This document shows, piece by piece, positions 8,810 to 18,040 of a stretch of DNA of 49,331 nucleotides. Origin of the DNA: Alphaproteobacteria bacterium (GTDB lineage Bacteria; Pseudomonadota; Alphaproteobacteria; Bin95); NCBI GenBank assembly GCA_030833925.1, contig JAURGE010000017.1:1-49331 (forward strand). Direction: 5' to 3'. The first letter of the stretch is position 1; every line of letters begins with the position of its first letter. Below the pieces are notes generated by a model. That model had not been told where the DNA came from. It saw nothing but the letters and a program-made list of their open reading frames with translations, and ran no database searches. The position numbers and the translations under genes were made by a program.

Positions 8810-9865
8810 ATGGATGAAGGATCGCATTCAGTCTGGAAAATGATTCCAGGCAATACTCAGCCGAGCGGTTCCTTTCCGAAGGTTCGAATGCGTCGAAACC
8901 GTCGTGATGCTTGGAATAGGCGTCTTATCCGGGAAAATGTCTTAACCACAGATGACTTAATTTGGCCTATCTTTGTTGCGGAAGGACATGGCAAAAAAGA
9001 GGAAATTGCTGCCATGCCCGGTCAGTTTCGTTGGAGTCCAGATCGCATTGTTGAAGCGGCTATCGAAGCTGCGGATTTAGGTATTCCCGCCGTTGCTATT
9101 TTTCCAGAAATAGAAAAAACCAAAAAAGACCCTGATGGATCCGAAGCATTAAACCCAGAGAATATTGTCATCCAGGCCATTAAGGCGGTTAAAGCTGCTG
9201 TTCCGGACATAGGGGTTATTTGCGACGCAGCACTTGATCCTTTTACTAGTCATGGACAGGACGGGCTTGTTCGTGATGGCTATGTAGTCAACGACGAAAC
9301 TGTCGAGGTTCTTTGTCGCCAATCCGTACTCCAGGCAATGGCTGGATGTGACGTAATTTCACCATCCGATATGATGGATGGCCGAGTGGGCGCAATTCGC
9401 GATGCGCTTGACGCTGCGGGCCAAGGTCATGTGCGGATCCTGTCCTACGCTGCGAAATATGCAAGCGCATTTTATATGCCTTTTCGTGATGCAATAGGTT
9501 CTGGCACATCCCTAGGACAAGGGGACAAAAAGACATATCAGATGGATCCTGCAAATACTGACGAAGCACTGCGCGAGGTGGCTCTTGATATCCAAGAGGG
9601 TGCAGACATGGTTATGGTAAAGCCTGGCCTGTCCTACCTTGATGTCATTCGCAGGGTTAAGGACACATTTGGAATGCCAACTGTGGCATACAACGTATCT
9701 GGCGAATATTCGATGTTAAAGGCTGCCAGTATGCAAGGCTGGCTGAACTATGAGCGCGCTATGATGGAAGCCCTAGTATCTTTCAAGCGCGCTGGTGCTG
9801 ACGCAATTTTGACATACAGCGCATGTGAGGCTGCTCGTCTTATGCGGGACGGATTTGAGGGATAA
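8810..9865 (+). CDS. hemB: Delta-aminolevulinic acid dehydratase (porphobilinogen synthase)
   Basis: HemB condenses two 5-aminolevulinates to porphobilinogen in haem synthesis. The two Schiff-base lysines are visible in SYAAKYASAFYMPFRD near residue 214 and MVMVKPGLSY near 268. The metal region reads DAALDPFTSHGQDGL, with Asp/Ala in place of the Cys ligands of zinc enzymes, so this is the Mg-type, zinc-free form common in Alphaproteobacteria. The frame opens from a TTG at 8732, but the ATG at 8810 has GGAG nine bases upstream and gives a normal length of 351 residues. It stands alone on the plus strand. Confidence 0.94.
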   Translation: MDEGSHSVWKMIPGNTQPSGSFPKVRMRRNRRDAWNRRLIRENVLTTDDLIWPIFVAEGHGKKEEIAAMPGQFRWSPDRIVEAAIEAADLGIPAVAIFPEIEKTKKDPDGSEALNPENIVIQAIKAVKAAVPDIGVICDAALDPFTSHGQDGLVRDGYVVNDETVEVLCRQSVLQAMAGCDVISPSDMMDGRVGAIRDALDAAGQGHVRILSYAAKYASAFYMPFRDAIGSGTSLGQGDKKTYQMDPANTDEALREVALDIQEGADMVMVKPGLSYLDVIRRVKDTFGMPTVAYNVSGEYSMLKAASMQGWLNYERAMMEALVSFKRAGADAILTYSACEAARLMRDGFEG

Positions 9866-9956
9866 TTTGTTTTTCATAATGGCCCCCATTCCTTGAATAG
9901 AAGCCCCAATTTGTGAGGGCGCAAAATTGCAGCGTTTTTTGGCGCTCAGGCAAATA

Positions 9957-10769
9957 CTAATTCAGAAATCCAAGAACGGCTTGGGCAAATGCCTTTGGTT
10001 GTTGCCGGAACATACTATGTCCTGCTTTTGGTATTGTAACTTTGCGAGCATTTGGGACGTGAGTTGCGAGTGCATTTAAAACCTTTGCTAAAAGCCCTTT
10101 AGTGTCTCCACCCCCAATGAAGAGAGTAGGGACCAAAATTGCTGCTGCCTCTCTTAATGCAAATGGGCGGCGGCCTTCGTGCTCCTGCGCAAGAAGCGTG
10201 AAGGCATTATCTTCACGCATCTGCTGGTCTGCAGGGGGTAATTTTTCCCAAGCGCCAGGTCCGTTGACTCCATCCACAAATGCTCTGACACCGCCTTCAA
10301 AATCTCCCGCGCGAAGCAAAGCAGCTGCCGTGGAGGCGTAGGCACGTGGCCCTCCATCAGCAAGAGGGTCATTTGCGTCAGGGTCGAGGCTGGCATCAAG
10401 GGTGCCGCCAGGCTCCGCCAGTACTAGTTTTTCAATTAGGTCGGGCCTCTGTTCAGCAAGGCGAAATGCTATATGTCCACCTCTGGAATGACCAACTAAA
10501 TTTACTGGACCAATCTGCAACTTTTCAATGAAATCAATTATGTCTGCGACATGCTGGTCTATAGTAAAAGTGCCATTGTTGCCGTCCCAGTGCTCCGGAA
10601 AGTAGTGTCGGAAGCTAGGAACAATTAACCGATGTTTGGCTGAAAAAGGTTTTAATACTGGTGCCCAAGCTCGGAAGTCATTTAATGATCCATGCAAACA
10701 TAGGATGGTCGGGCCTTTACCCAGATCCAAATAAGTCATTTCGTAGGAGTTTACGGTAAGCCTCTTCAT
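9957..10769 (-). CDS. Alpha/beta hydrolase
   Basis: A 270-residue alpha/beta-hydrolase-fold protein. The oxyanion motif CLHGSLNDFRAW lies near residue 25, the nucleophile elbow GHSRGGH near 93, and the C-terminal histidine in AGHSMFRQQP near 253. No family-specific feature fixes the substrate. It is the last gene of a minus-strand run, five bases after the Ldh2-type dehydrogenase, which suggests a shared pathway with that enzyme and the esterase upstream. Confidence 0.85.
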   Translation of the reverse strand: MKRLTVNSYEMTYLDLGKGPTILCLHGSLNDFRAWAPVLKPFSAKHRLIVPSFRHYFPEHWDGNNGTFTIDQHVADIIDFIEKLQIGPVNLVGHSRGGHIAFRLAEQRPDLIEKLVLAEPGGTLDASLDPDANDPLADGGPRAYASTAAALLRAGDFEGGVRAFVDGVNGPGAWEKLPPADQQMREDNAFTLLAQEHEGRRPFALREAAAILVPTLFIGGGDTKGLLAKVLNALATHVPNARKVTIPKAGHSMFRQQPKAFAQAVLGFLN

Positions 10770-10774
10770 TCAAT

Positions 10775-11788
10775 TTAGCCCTCAATGATTTCTCTAACCT
10801 GTTGGAAGAGTGTTCGGGGTATTTCCACGCCTTTTTCCTCGGTTTTGGCCCGCAAGGCCAGGCGTCGATCTCCTGGAAGGCGGACTTCAGGATCAGCTAA
10901 CATTTCCTCAAAAAGCTCCTCAATCCGTTTAAGGAAGCTGTGCTGTCCGAAACTTTTTGGGTCCATAGCGATAATTAAGTGGCCGGCAGCCGACGGGCCA
11001 CCATGACCCGTATAAGAGCGTTCAGCTTCCAAACTGGTTTCGCCGCCGGTCAGTAATGCAGCTAGGATTTCTACCATCAACGCTATTGCACCACCCTTGT
11101 AGCCTCCGAAAGGAAGTTGGACACCTTTCAGAATAGCGGAGGGATCATCGGTTTCCTCGCCATTAGGGTCGAGCCCCCAACCAGGAAGTGCTTTGTGGCC
11201 ATCGCGAGCAGCAAGCATAATCTCACCACGAGCGGCCGCACTAGCTGCCTGGTCAAATACCATTGGGGCACGACCATTCCTTGGCACTGCAAATGACATT
11301 GGGTTAGTGCCAAACACACGCCGCTTCTTACCTCCAGCAGGTGCTACGAACGCACGAGAATTAACAAAGCTCATCGCCACAAAACCGGCCACAGCGAGTG
11401 GTTCGGTATCTGGCCAAAGTGCAGCGAAATGAGCGCTGTCTCCAATGGCAAGTGCTGCGATGCCTTGCTCTTCGGCCTTCTTAATGAGCATTGGGCGCCC
11501 GATCTCAACAGCTAGAGGAGCAAGTCCGTTATTGGCCTCAATGCGTACAATGCCAGGCGCTTGATCGATTACCCGAGGCTCCGCGCAGCCATTAACGGCT
11601 CCAGCTTGCAGCGCGGCGCAGTAGCCAGGCACACGGAAGATACCATGACTGGTGCAGCCGTCCCGGTCCGCATTCCGCACTACTGCTGCGACTGCTTCTG
11701 CATTTTTCCTGTTTGCACCACTGGCTAACAACGCGTCCACTGATAATTGAAAAACATCGTTCAGGCTTAAGTTGACTGTTTCGATCAT
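10775..11788 (-). CDS. Ldh2/malate-L-lactate dehydrogenase family NAD(P)-dependent oxidoreductase
   Basis: A 337-residue member of the family that includes L-lactate/malate dehydrogenases, ureidoglycolate dehydrogenase and delta-1-piperideine-2-carboxylate reductase. The catalytic-histidine motif TSHGIFR lies near residue 46, GTNPMSFAVPRNG near 160 and MVFDQAASAAARGEI near 176, followed by FGGYKGGAIALMVE. The VFDQAxSxxARGEI and GGYKG motifs look most like piperideine/pyrroline-2-carboxylate reductases, but that is only a lead. It lies three bases after the esterase gene and five before the hydrolase, so the three are probably cotranscribed. Confidence 0.85.
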   Translation of the reverse strand: MIETVNLSLNDVFQLSVDALLASGANRKNAEAVAAVVRNADRDGCTSHGIFRVPGYCAALQAGAVNGCAEPRVIDQAPGIVRIEANNGLAPLAVEIGRPMLIKKAEEQGIAALAIGDSAHFAALWPDTEPLAVAGFVAMSFVNSRAFVAPAGGKKRRVFGTNPMSFAVPRNGRAPMVFDQAASAAARGEIMLAARDGHKALPGWGLDPNGEETDDPSAILKGVQLPFGGYKGGAIALMVEILAALLTGGETSLEAERSYTGHGGPSAAGHLIIAMDPKSFGQHSFLKRIEELFEEMLADPEVRLPGDRRLALRAKTEEKGVEIPRTLFQQVREIIEG

Positions 11789-11791
11789 TTG

Positions 11792-12691
11792 TCAGCCTGA
11801 TTTTTCTCTTACAAATTCGCCAAGTTGAGCGATAGCATCACGGCTTGCGGCCAAGAGCGGAGCAAAGATGTGCCAGATGTGCGGCATTCCTGCCCATTCT
11901 ACGTATTTTACGTCTACTCCAGCATAACGAGCTCTTGCTACAAGACGCCGACTGTCATCGAGTAAAGTCTCTGCTGTACCAACCTGAACGAGTAGTGGTG
12001 GTAGTCCATTAAGATTTGCATTGAGAGGTGAAATAAGTGGATGAGATTTATCTTTATCTCCCGCGTAAAAATCCGCGAAAAAGTCAAGCGCTGAGCGGTT
12101 CACCATAGGATCTTCTTTAGCTTTTGTTTCCATAGTGCGTCCCGTTCCGATCAGGTCGGTCCAGGGTGAAATACAGCAAGCGCACCCAGGCATCGGCAAA
12201 CCTTTCTCGCGAGCGGACACAAGAGCTGCAAGCACTAACCCACCGCCTGCGCTATCCCCACCAAAACTCGCCTTTTTTGGGTCCATCCCAATTTCTAAAA
12301 GCTCACGCCAAGCAGTAACCGTGTCTTCGACGGCTGCTGGGAATGGATGTTCAGGTGCTAGTCGATAATCTAAGTTGAGTACCCTGCCTTTTATGGCGCG
12401 AGAAATTTCAAAAACTAAATTACGATGGCTCGCTAACGAGCCTTGCACATACCCACCCCCATGGACGTAGAGCATTACCCGTCCTTCATCGGAGGCTGGA
12501 TCGGATACCCATTCGGCTGGTCTTCCGGCAATTTTGACTTCTGTTACTTTGGCATTCGCAGGAGCAGGAAATCTCTCTCCAATATCCTCCATGCGCGCCC
12601 GTCTCTCCGCTAGAGATAGACCGTTGGGAAGCCCGCGTTCTCGCAGGACCTCCATAAGTTTGTTGATGCCAATATCAATTAGTTCACTCAT
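11792..12691 (-). CDS. Hormone-sensitive-lipase family esterase (alpha/beta hydrolase)
   Basis: A 299-residue carboxylesterase-type hydrolase. It carries the family's oxyanion motif HGGGYVQGS near residue 76 and the nucleophile GDSAGGG near 147. A catalytic-acid region DPMVN lies near 194, and the histidine in MPHIWHIF lies near 272. The HGGG plus GDSAGG pair is diagnostic of bacterial family IV. The substrate is unknown. It begins 55 bases after pgeF in the same direction and leads the downstream dehydrogenase and hydrolase. Confidence 0.88.
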   Translation of the reverse strand: MSELIDIGINKLMEVLRERGLPNGLSLAERRARMEDIGERFPAPANAKVTEVKIAGRPAEWVSDPASDEGRVMLYVHGGGYVQGSLASHRNLVFEISRAIKGRVLNLDYRLAPEHPFPAAVEDTVTAWRELLEIGMDPKKASFGGDSAGGGLVLAALVSAREKGLPMPGCACCISPWTDLIGTGRTMETKAKEDPMVNRSALDFFADFYAGDKDKSHPLISPLNANLNGLPPLLVQVGTAETLLDDSRRLVARARYAGVDVKYVEWAGMPHIWHIFAPLLAASRDAIAQLGEFVREKSG

Positions 12692-12746
12692 GCATTCTAT
12701 TCCTCAAATGAACGGGGGAGTATGCCTCAAGGGCTGGAACCAATCC

Positions 12747-13526
12747 TCAGACAAGCGTTATTGCTGAAATTAAGCGGGCATAATCTGGTTCACCCAGATG
12801 TTGACTGCGACGGTAGCTGAAAAATCGCACATCATCAGAATATACGTCGACATTTAGAGCAAGAACTTCTGCCAGGTCTAACCGTTTAATGCGGCTTACC
12901 AGATAACCAGGTAAATCAAATTGGCGTTTCGACTTCACTCTTCCTGGAGCAAAGTAGCGCGCGTTTTCACGTGATTGGGAGATGAATTTTCCCTCAAATT
13001 CTATATCTACTTCGTAAGATTCTTGACCAATACAAGGCCCAACGACTGCGCGAATATTTTGGCGATTAGCGCCTAATTTTTCCATTGCTTCGACTGCTGC
13101 ATCGACGATTCCGTCGATTGCTCCCCGCCATCCGGCGTGGGCTGAGGCAATAACTCCAGCGCTAGCGTCGGCTAATAAAACTGGCGCGCAGTCTGCAGCC
13201 AGAGCACCCAAAACTACGCCTGGCGTGTTGGTCACTAAGGCGTCGGCTTTTGGTAAGTTATTACTTAAGGATGCATCTATTATAACGGCGGTCGCAGAAT
13301 GAATTTGTTGAGCCGTCGACAAAACGCCTGGTTTGCCAAGTAAATGTGATGCAACGCGCAGACGATTTTCGACGATAGCCGCAGGATCGTCGTGGGAGGC
13401 AAGGCCGCAATTAAGCGACGAATAGATACCCTCACTCACACCTCCTTGGCGAGTAAAGAAACCGTGCTGAATTCCTTCTAGTGCAAGTACTTCAGAACTC
13501 AGAGGCACAGGTTTATCTAATGACAT
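12747..13526 (-). CDS. pgeF: YfiH/PgeF-family laccase-domain protein (peptidoglycan editing factor)
   Basis: A 259-residue protein with the three conserved metal-site residues of the family: His in QIHSATAV near residue 79, Cys in AADCAPV near 113, and His in SAHAGWRGAIDG near 129. Related proteins are copper-dependent polyphenol oxidases, purine nucleoside-processing enzymes, or the factor that keeps L-Ser out of peptidoglycan precursors. The frame extends to a TTG at 13529; the ATG at 13526 overlaps the preceding stop as TGATG. The lgt-methyltransferase-pgeF order recurs in Alphaproteobacteria as far as I know. Confidence 0.9.
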   Translation of the reverse strand: MSLDKPVPLSSEVLALEGIQHGFFTRQGGVSEGIYSSLNCGLASHDDPAAIVENRLRVASHLLGKPGVLSTAQQIHSATAVIIDASLSNNLPKADALVTNTPGVVLGALAADCAPVLLADASAGVIASAHAGWRGAIDGIVDAAVEAMEKLGANRQNIRAVVGPCIGQESYEVDIEFEGKFISQSRENARYFAPGRVKSKRQFDLPGYLVSRIKRLDLAEVLALNVDVYSDDVRFFSYRRSQHLGEPDYARLISAITLV

Positions 13527-14611
13527 CAATCAAACCCCGCTGGAACAGGTGAGCCATTTCGAGAAATGGCCACGACCTTGAAAAGACTTCCCATTTGTAG
13601 GGGGTGGACCAGACGTTTTAGGCCTTGATTTATAATTGCCGTTTTTTCAGGGGTAGCTTTAGAGGCAAGTTGTGTAGCGCGTATTTCCGCGCCAAGGCGA
13701 AGCAAAAAAACTCCCTGATCAACCGGTCCAAATGCCTCCGCTCCTGCTGCTCGTGCCTGTGAGACGACGGAAAAAAAATTTACGTGAGATGTCAGGTCAG
13801 CTGATCCTGGATTGTCGAGTGGGTTTACGGGCTTGCCATTAGCAAGAGCCTGAAAGCTATCACCGAGTTTGGCGGCGCCGTATCCATAATCGATAAACAG
13901 GGCAATTCCGCCATTTTTGGCGATCCTTTTTGAAATTGCGCGAACAAGAGCATCTCTCTCCTCGCTTACTTCAAGCACTGTACCCTCTGATGGGTTTTGA
14001 AAATTATCGCTCGCTGCAGGCGTTATTGTTCTGGTCGGCTTGAAGGCGAAACTGCCTTCACTCCAGACGATGCGGCGTTCCATCCATGTGTTGTTAACAA
14101 ACTCAAACTGACAGATGGGTAGAGCATCCAAAAATTCATTAGCGATCAGGAAAAGTGGCTGACCTCCCTCAGGCAATTGTTGCCAGCTGTCTAACCAGGT
14201 TGGGGAGTAAGTGCTGAGTTTTTTGGCCTGCATCGATCGATAAGCTTTGCTTTTCTCGACAAGGGAAAGATTTGCGCCGGCTTGAAAACCAGACATTGAT
14301 TTTGTAGCCCTTAGGGCATCTGCCATGAGTTGACCTCTGCCCGGGCCAATTTCAACCAGATCAAACGTTTTTGGTGTGCCGGCACGTATCCAATTGTCTG
14401 CAAGCCATAGGCCAATCAATTCACCAAAAATTTGTGAGATCTCAGGTGCTGTTATGAAATCTCCATCCACTCCTATTGGAGCACCACTGGTGTAATAGCC
14501 TTTATCTGGCGAGGTCATTGCTTCTCTCCAGAAATGTTCGAGAGAAATGTCCCCGCATTCCTCGATAACTTTTCTGAGGCGGCCAGTGATGGTTTCAGCG
14601 TTTGTTGGCAT
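13526..14611 (-). CDS. MidA/NDUFAF7-family SAM-dependent methyltransferase
   Basis: A 361-residue methyltransferase. Its N-terminus (DISLEHFWREAMTSPDKGYY) is typical of the family. The SAM-binding motif VEIGPGRGQLMADAL lies near residue 86 and the FLIANEFLDALPICQF region near 150. The mitochondrial relative NDUFAF7 dimethylates an arginine of a complex I subunit, so a role in NADH dehydrogenase assembly is plausible but inferred. Its start lies inside the last 17 bases of lgt and its stop overlaps pgeF, so the three are translationally coupled. Confidence 0.9.
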   Translation of the reverse strand: MPTNAETITGRLRKVIEECGDISLEHFWREAMTSPDKGYYTSGAPIGVDGDFITAPEISQIFGELIGLWLADNWIRAGTPKTFDLVEIGPGRGQLMADALRATKSMSGFQAGANLSLVEKSKAYRSMQAKKLSTYSPTWLDSWQQLPEGGQPLFLIANEFLDALPICQFEFVNNTWMERRIVWSEGSFAFKPTRTITPAASDNFQNPSEGTVLEVSEERDALVRAISKRIAKNGGIALFIDYGYGAAKLGDSFQALANGKPVNPLDNPGSADLTSHVNFFSVVSQARAAGAEAFGPVDQGVFLLRLGAEIRATQLASKATPEKTAIINQGLKRLVHPLQMGSLFKVVAISRNGSPVPAGFD

Positions 14612-15404
14612 GTTGAGCGCGAATTATAAAGAAGACACCAACCAAAACCATTGGCAGCGATAAAAGTTGGCCCATGGTTGCGCCAGCAAAAATATAACCG
14701 AGATGAGCGTCCGGTTCTCTGGCGAATTCAATGAGAAAGCGCGCTGCTCCGTAGCCACTGATGAAAACACCAAATGTAAGTCCATGCATATGCCGGAATT
14801 TTTCTCTTCTAACGACTGCCCAGCAAACGATGAAAAGAATAATACCCTCCAAAAATGCTTCATAGAGCTGGCTTGGGTGACGGGGTATAGACAAGCGATC
14901 TGCAGGAAATATCATTGCCCAAGGTAAGTCAGAAGCTCGACCCCACAATTCACCATTTACAAAGTTTGCAAGTCTTCCAAGAAAAAGTCCTATCGGCCCG
15001 GCGGCACCACACAGGTCGCCAATATGTAATGCAGGGATACCAGAACGTTTGGCAAATGCCCATCCCGCAAGGATGCATCCAACCAGTCCTCCATGGAAGG
15101 ACATGCCTCCGTTCCACAGCTGCAAAATGCTTTCGGGATTTTCGATGAAGTAACCTGGTTTATAGAAAATCACATATCCCAGTCGTCCGCCTAAGATTAC
15201 ACCCAAGGTAATCCAAACTAAGAGGTCATCAATTTGCTGCGGTTTAATGTGGCTGGGATTTTTTTCTGCGAGTGCTCTGACGTATCGCCAACCAATCAAG
15301 AGCCCGAAGATATATGCGAGCGCATACCAACGGATCGAAATTGGCCCTATTGATACCAAGGTCGGATCAATGGCAGGAAAGGGTATTAAAAAAACGGGAC
15401 CCAT
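14595..15404 (-). CDS. lgt: Prolipoprotein diacylglyceryl transferase
   Basis: Lgt moves diacylglycerol from phosphatidylglycerol to the lipobox cysteine of prolipoproteins in the inner membrane. The 269 residues have about seven membrane segments. Landmarks are SIRWYALAYIFGLL near residue 23, the GGRLGYVIFY loop near 77, GLFLGRLANFVNGELWG near 138 (the Lgt signature), and RHPSQLYEA near 175. It is first in a minus-strand operon with the methyltransferase and pgeF, and divergent from ubiK across about 70 bases. Confidence 0.94.
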   Translation of the reverse strand: MGPVFLIPFPAIDPTLVSIGPISIRWYALAYIFGLLIGWRYVRALAEKNPSHIKPQQIDDLLVWITLGVILGGRLGYVIFYKPGYFIENPESILQLWNGGMSFHGGLVGCILAGWAFAKRSGIPALHIGDLCGAAGPIGLFLGRLANFVNGELWGRASDLPWAMIFPADRLSIPRHPSQLYEAFLEGIILFIVCWAVVRREKFRHMHGLTFGVFISGYGAARFLIEFAREPDAHLGYIFAGATMGQLLSLPMVLVGVFFIIRAQHANKR

Positions 15405-15472
15405 TATGTTGACTGGCCTCGCATCGAATGATTTGCGATAACGCTAGATGACCCTACGAGATGGAGCGTAAG

Positions 15473-15757
15473 ATGCAAAGTGGAGATAGGCCTTCGGGTC
15501 GTTTGTTTGAGGATTTGAGTAAATTAGCGGGAGGTGCCCTGGGGGCAGCAAGTGGCCTTCGGCAGGATGTTGAGACACTTGTGCGAACTCAAGCCGCTAA
15601 ACTAGTTAACGAGCTTGATCTAGTTAAGCGCGAAGAATTCGAGGCTGTCCGTGAAATGGCTTCTAAAGCGCGATTGGAGCAAGAGTTGCTAGTTGCACGG
15701 CTAGAAAAACTAGAAATTCAGCTATCAGAGCTCCAAGAAAAAACAGAGTCACAATAA
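15473..15757 (+). CDS. ubiK: UbiK-family ubiquinone biosynthesis accessory factor (BMFP domain)
   Basis: A 94-residue protein with an N-terminal RLFEDLSKLAGGALGAASG helix and a long C-terminal coiled coil containing KREEFEAVREMA. This is the layout of UbiK/YqiC, which binds membranes and supports the soluble ubiquinone biosynthesis complex. An ATG at 15461 is also in frame; I prefer 15473 because GGAG lies six bases upstream and MQ-starts are usual in the family. It is divergent from lgt. Confidence 0.85.
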   Translation: MQSGDRPSGRLFEDLSKLAGGALGAASGLRQDVETLVRTQAAKLVNELDLVKREEFEAVREMASKARLEQELLVARLEKLEIQLSELQEKTESQ

Positions 15758-15909
15758 GCTATTACAGGTTTTCTCCACAATTTTCTGCAAAATCGTCGCT
15801 AAAAAGTTGATTCAAAGAAGAATTTTATCTTGCTTCCAGGAATCCGAATTGTCACTTTGCCGAAGTCGATGGGCTCATTTGTGGGTCCCGTTACCCGGAG
15901 ACAAGGTGC

Positions 15910-16392
15910 ATGTCATCGGAATTTTTCCATCCGCTCGACTTAGTCGAGGAAATATTCGCAGCAAATGATTGGCCGTTCGAGCGCGCGCTTGCGGACGAGC
16001 TAGTTGCGGAAGTCGCAGGGCGATGGGCTGACTACAGTTTGATGTTCGCTTGGCGCGAGGATGTAAACATGCTTCAGTTTGCCTGTGCATGTGATCTTCG
16101 TGTGGGCGTCGAGCGGAGGAGTGCCCTCTATGAAATGCTTGCTTTGGTAAACGACCAGTTGCCGCTTGGTCATTTTATTGTTGACCCAAGCTCTAACCTG
16201 CTGGTTTTCCGTCACGCAAGCCTGACACGTGGGCAGGCGGCCCCGACAATTGAGCAGTTTGAAGACATGATGGAACTAGCTCTTGGAGAGTGCGACCGCT
16301 TTTATCCTGCTTTTCAATATATGTTGTGGGGCGGCAAATCAGCATCTGATGCAGTCGCGGCAGCAATGTTGGAGCCGGTTGGAAGGGCTTAG
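15910..16392 (+). CDS. YbjN domain-containing protein
   Basis: A 160-residue acidic protein resembling the YbjN family (type III secretion chaperone-like fold). It starts with an N-terminal HPLDLVEEIFAANDWPFER segment. A core like LQFACACDLRVG follows near residue 58, with NDQLPLGHFIVD near 81. Function in the family is poorly defined (stress- and motility-related phenotypes in E. coli). GGAG lies nine bases before the ATG. It is three bases upstream of proC and probably cotranscribed with it, an arrangement I recall in other Alphaproteobacteria. Confidence 0.83.
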   Translation: MSSEFFHPLDLVEEIFAANDWPFERALADELVAEVAGRWADYSLMFAWREDVNMLQFACACDLRVGVERRSALYEMLALVNDQLPLGHFIVDPSSNLLVFRHASLTRGQAAPTIEQFEDMMELALGECDRFYPAFQYMLWGGKSASDAVAAAMLEPVGRA

Positions 16393-16395
16393 ATA

Positions 16396-17205
16396 ATGAC
16401 AAGCGTGCTACTCGTTGGCTGTGGTAAAATGGGCGGGGCACTCCTTGCCGGGTGGCGAGCTAACAACGCCGCAGATAGTTTTGTCGTTGTTGAACCAATG
16501 CAGCAATCTCTGACTGATATTCTTGGTGTGCCAGGTGTTACTGTAGTTAAAGAGGTTTCTGAAATTCCAGATGATTTTAAGCCGAATGCTATTGTAATGG
16601 CTGTGAAGCCACAGGCGATGAATGAAGTGGTTCCACCCTACGCCGATCTCGCAAAATCAGCATTAACTTTGTCCATTGCTGCAGGGACACCAATTGCTTT
16701 TTTCGAAACAATATTTGGTGCTGATGCAGCAATAGTTAGGGCCATGCCAAACACTCCGGCTGCCATTGGTCGGGGAATGAGTGTGTTGTGCGCAAATGCA
16801 GCAGCATCAGCTAGTCAGAAAAACTTGTCCGAGGTGCTAATGCAGGCTACCGGCGCAGTAGAATGGATCTCTGATGAAGGTTTAATGGATGCAGTCACTG
16901 CGCTTTCTGGTTCAGGTCCTGCCTACGTTTTTCATCTCATTGAAGCAATGGCTGCTGCAGGGCAAGCACTCGGTCTTGATGCTGAGTTAGCGGCAAAGGC
17001 GGCATTAGAAACCGTTGCTGGCGCCGGAGAACTTGCCCGGCAAGCTCGCGAAACCCCGAGCGTTCTTCGTCAGAATGTAACTAGCCCTGGTGGAACAACG
17101 GCGGCGGCCCTGAGTGTTTTAATGGCTGAAAATGGTATGTCGAAACTCATCGAAAAAGCTATGACTGCGGCCAGAGATAGAGGTAGGGAACTTGCCTCGA
17201 ATTAG
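16396..17205 (+). CDS. proC: Pyrroline-5-carboxylate reductase
   Basis: ProC reduces 1-pyrroline-5-carboxylate to L-proline with NAD(P)H. The 269 residues start with the Rossmann motif LLVGCGKMGGALLAGW. They carry VMAVKPQAM near residue 72 and RAMPNTPAAIGRG near 115. The C-terminal signature spans ALSGSGPAYVFHLIEAM near 174 and LRQNVTSPGGTTAAAL near 224. The stop (TAG) shares two bases with the TAA stop of the convergent gene on the other strand, so there is no intergenic space. Confidence 0.95.
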   Translation: MTSVLLVGCGKMGGALLAGWRANNAADSFVVVEPMQQSLTDILGVPGVTVVKEVSEIPDDFKPNAIVMAVKPQAMNEVVPPYADLAKSALTLSIAAGTPIAFFETIFGADAAIVRAMPNTPAAIGRGMSVLCANAAASASQKNLSEVLMQATGAVEWISDEGLMDAVTALSGSGPAYVFHLIEAMAAAGQALGLDAELAAKAALETVAGAGELARQARETPSVLRQNVTSPGGTTAAALSVLMAENGMSKLIEKAMTAARDRGRELASN

Positions 17206-17618
17206 AGTTTGTTTGGGCTGAATTGACTTCTGATATAGCTCTCTCGGCGGCGCTGCCAAACTCGACTATTAATTTGCCAAGGAATACTGGAAATACCTGC
17301 AGCCTGCTTAGCAATATAGCAAGTTGCAATGAGAACCTGGCCCCTCACGTTAATCCTGACATTTATTCGTTCATACTCAGATCCCTCATAATCATCGAGG
17401 GCTAAAACCAGAGCAGCGGGTAGTCTATGAATAATCCGGCCAGTGGTGGAAGAGAAAGCACGTTTCTTTATGCTTGGATAAGCCTTGTTTTTCTCGTGCA
17501 CGCAACAATAGTTCTCTAAGCGTGCTCGTGGGCCAAGATGCGAACTCAAACGTCCCAAAACATGCCTGCGAATGTTTCCATCAAGAAGTGTGCCATAAAT
17601 AAATATGGGTCTCTTCAC
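17202..17618 (-). CDS. Gamma-glutamylcyclotransferase-fold (AIG2-like) protein
   Basis: A 138-residue protein with the GGCT/AIG2 fold: the substrate-loop motif FIYGTLLDG at residues 5-13, and a candidate catalytic glutamate in [13 protein letters not shown] near residue 82. Family members cyclise gamma-glutamyl amines or peptides; others have no known role. The start is GTG in a GTGA overlap with the rnhA stop, and it is the last gene of the ispH-thrB-rnhA run. Its stop codon interleaves with that of proC. Confidence 0.83.
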   Translation of the reverse strand: MKRPIFIYGTLLDGNIRRHVLGRLSSHLGPRARLENYCCVHEKNKAYPSIKKRAFSSTTGRIIHRLPAALVLALDDYEGSEYERINVRINVRGQVLIATCYIAKQAAGISSIPWQINSRVWQRRRESYIRSQFSPNKL

Positions 17619-18040
17619 TTGGGTACAGCTGCTCTTGCTAACGCGTCACAGCGTTCATTTTCGATGTGGCCCGCATGCCCTTTAATCCACAGCCATTCAA
17701 TTGTGTGAGGTGCTTGAGCGGCGTCGAGCCTGCGCCACAGATCGTCATTTTTAACCGGCTTCTTGGCGGCAGTTTTCCAGCCATTACGTTTCCAGTTGTG
17801 TAACCATTTTGATATGCCATCACGAACATACACGCTATCGGTAGTCAGCCTTACTGATGAAGGACGATTTAAAGCTTCCAGTGCTGCAATGGCGGCCATT
17901 AATTCCATACGGTTGTTAGTAGTTAAAGCCTCGCCACCAGAAAGTTCTTTTTCTGTGCCTTTGTAACGCAAAATTGCACCCCAACCACCAGGCCCCGGAT
18001 TGCCAGAACAAGCTCCATCCGTGAAAATTTCCACGCTCAT
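17615..18040 (-). CDS. rnhA: Ribonuclease HI
   Basis: RNase HI degrades the RNA strand of RNA-DNA hybrids. The 141 residues carry the four acidic active-site residues: Asp in [11 protein letters not shown], Glu in NNRMELMAA, Asp in LTTDSVYV and Asp in [17 protein letters not shown] supplies the flexible histidine. The frame can be extended 12 codons upstream, but the ATG at 18040 (MSVEIFTDG) is the family start and overlaps the thrB stop as ATGA. Confidence 0.95.
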   Translation of the reverse strand: MSVEIFTDGACSGNPGPGGWGAILRYKGTEKELSGGEALTTNNRMELMAAIAALEALNRPSSVRLTTDSVYVRDGISKWLHNWKRNGWKTAAKKPVKNDDLWRRLDAAQAPHTIEWLWIKGHAGHIENERCDALARAAVPK

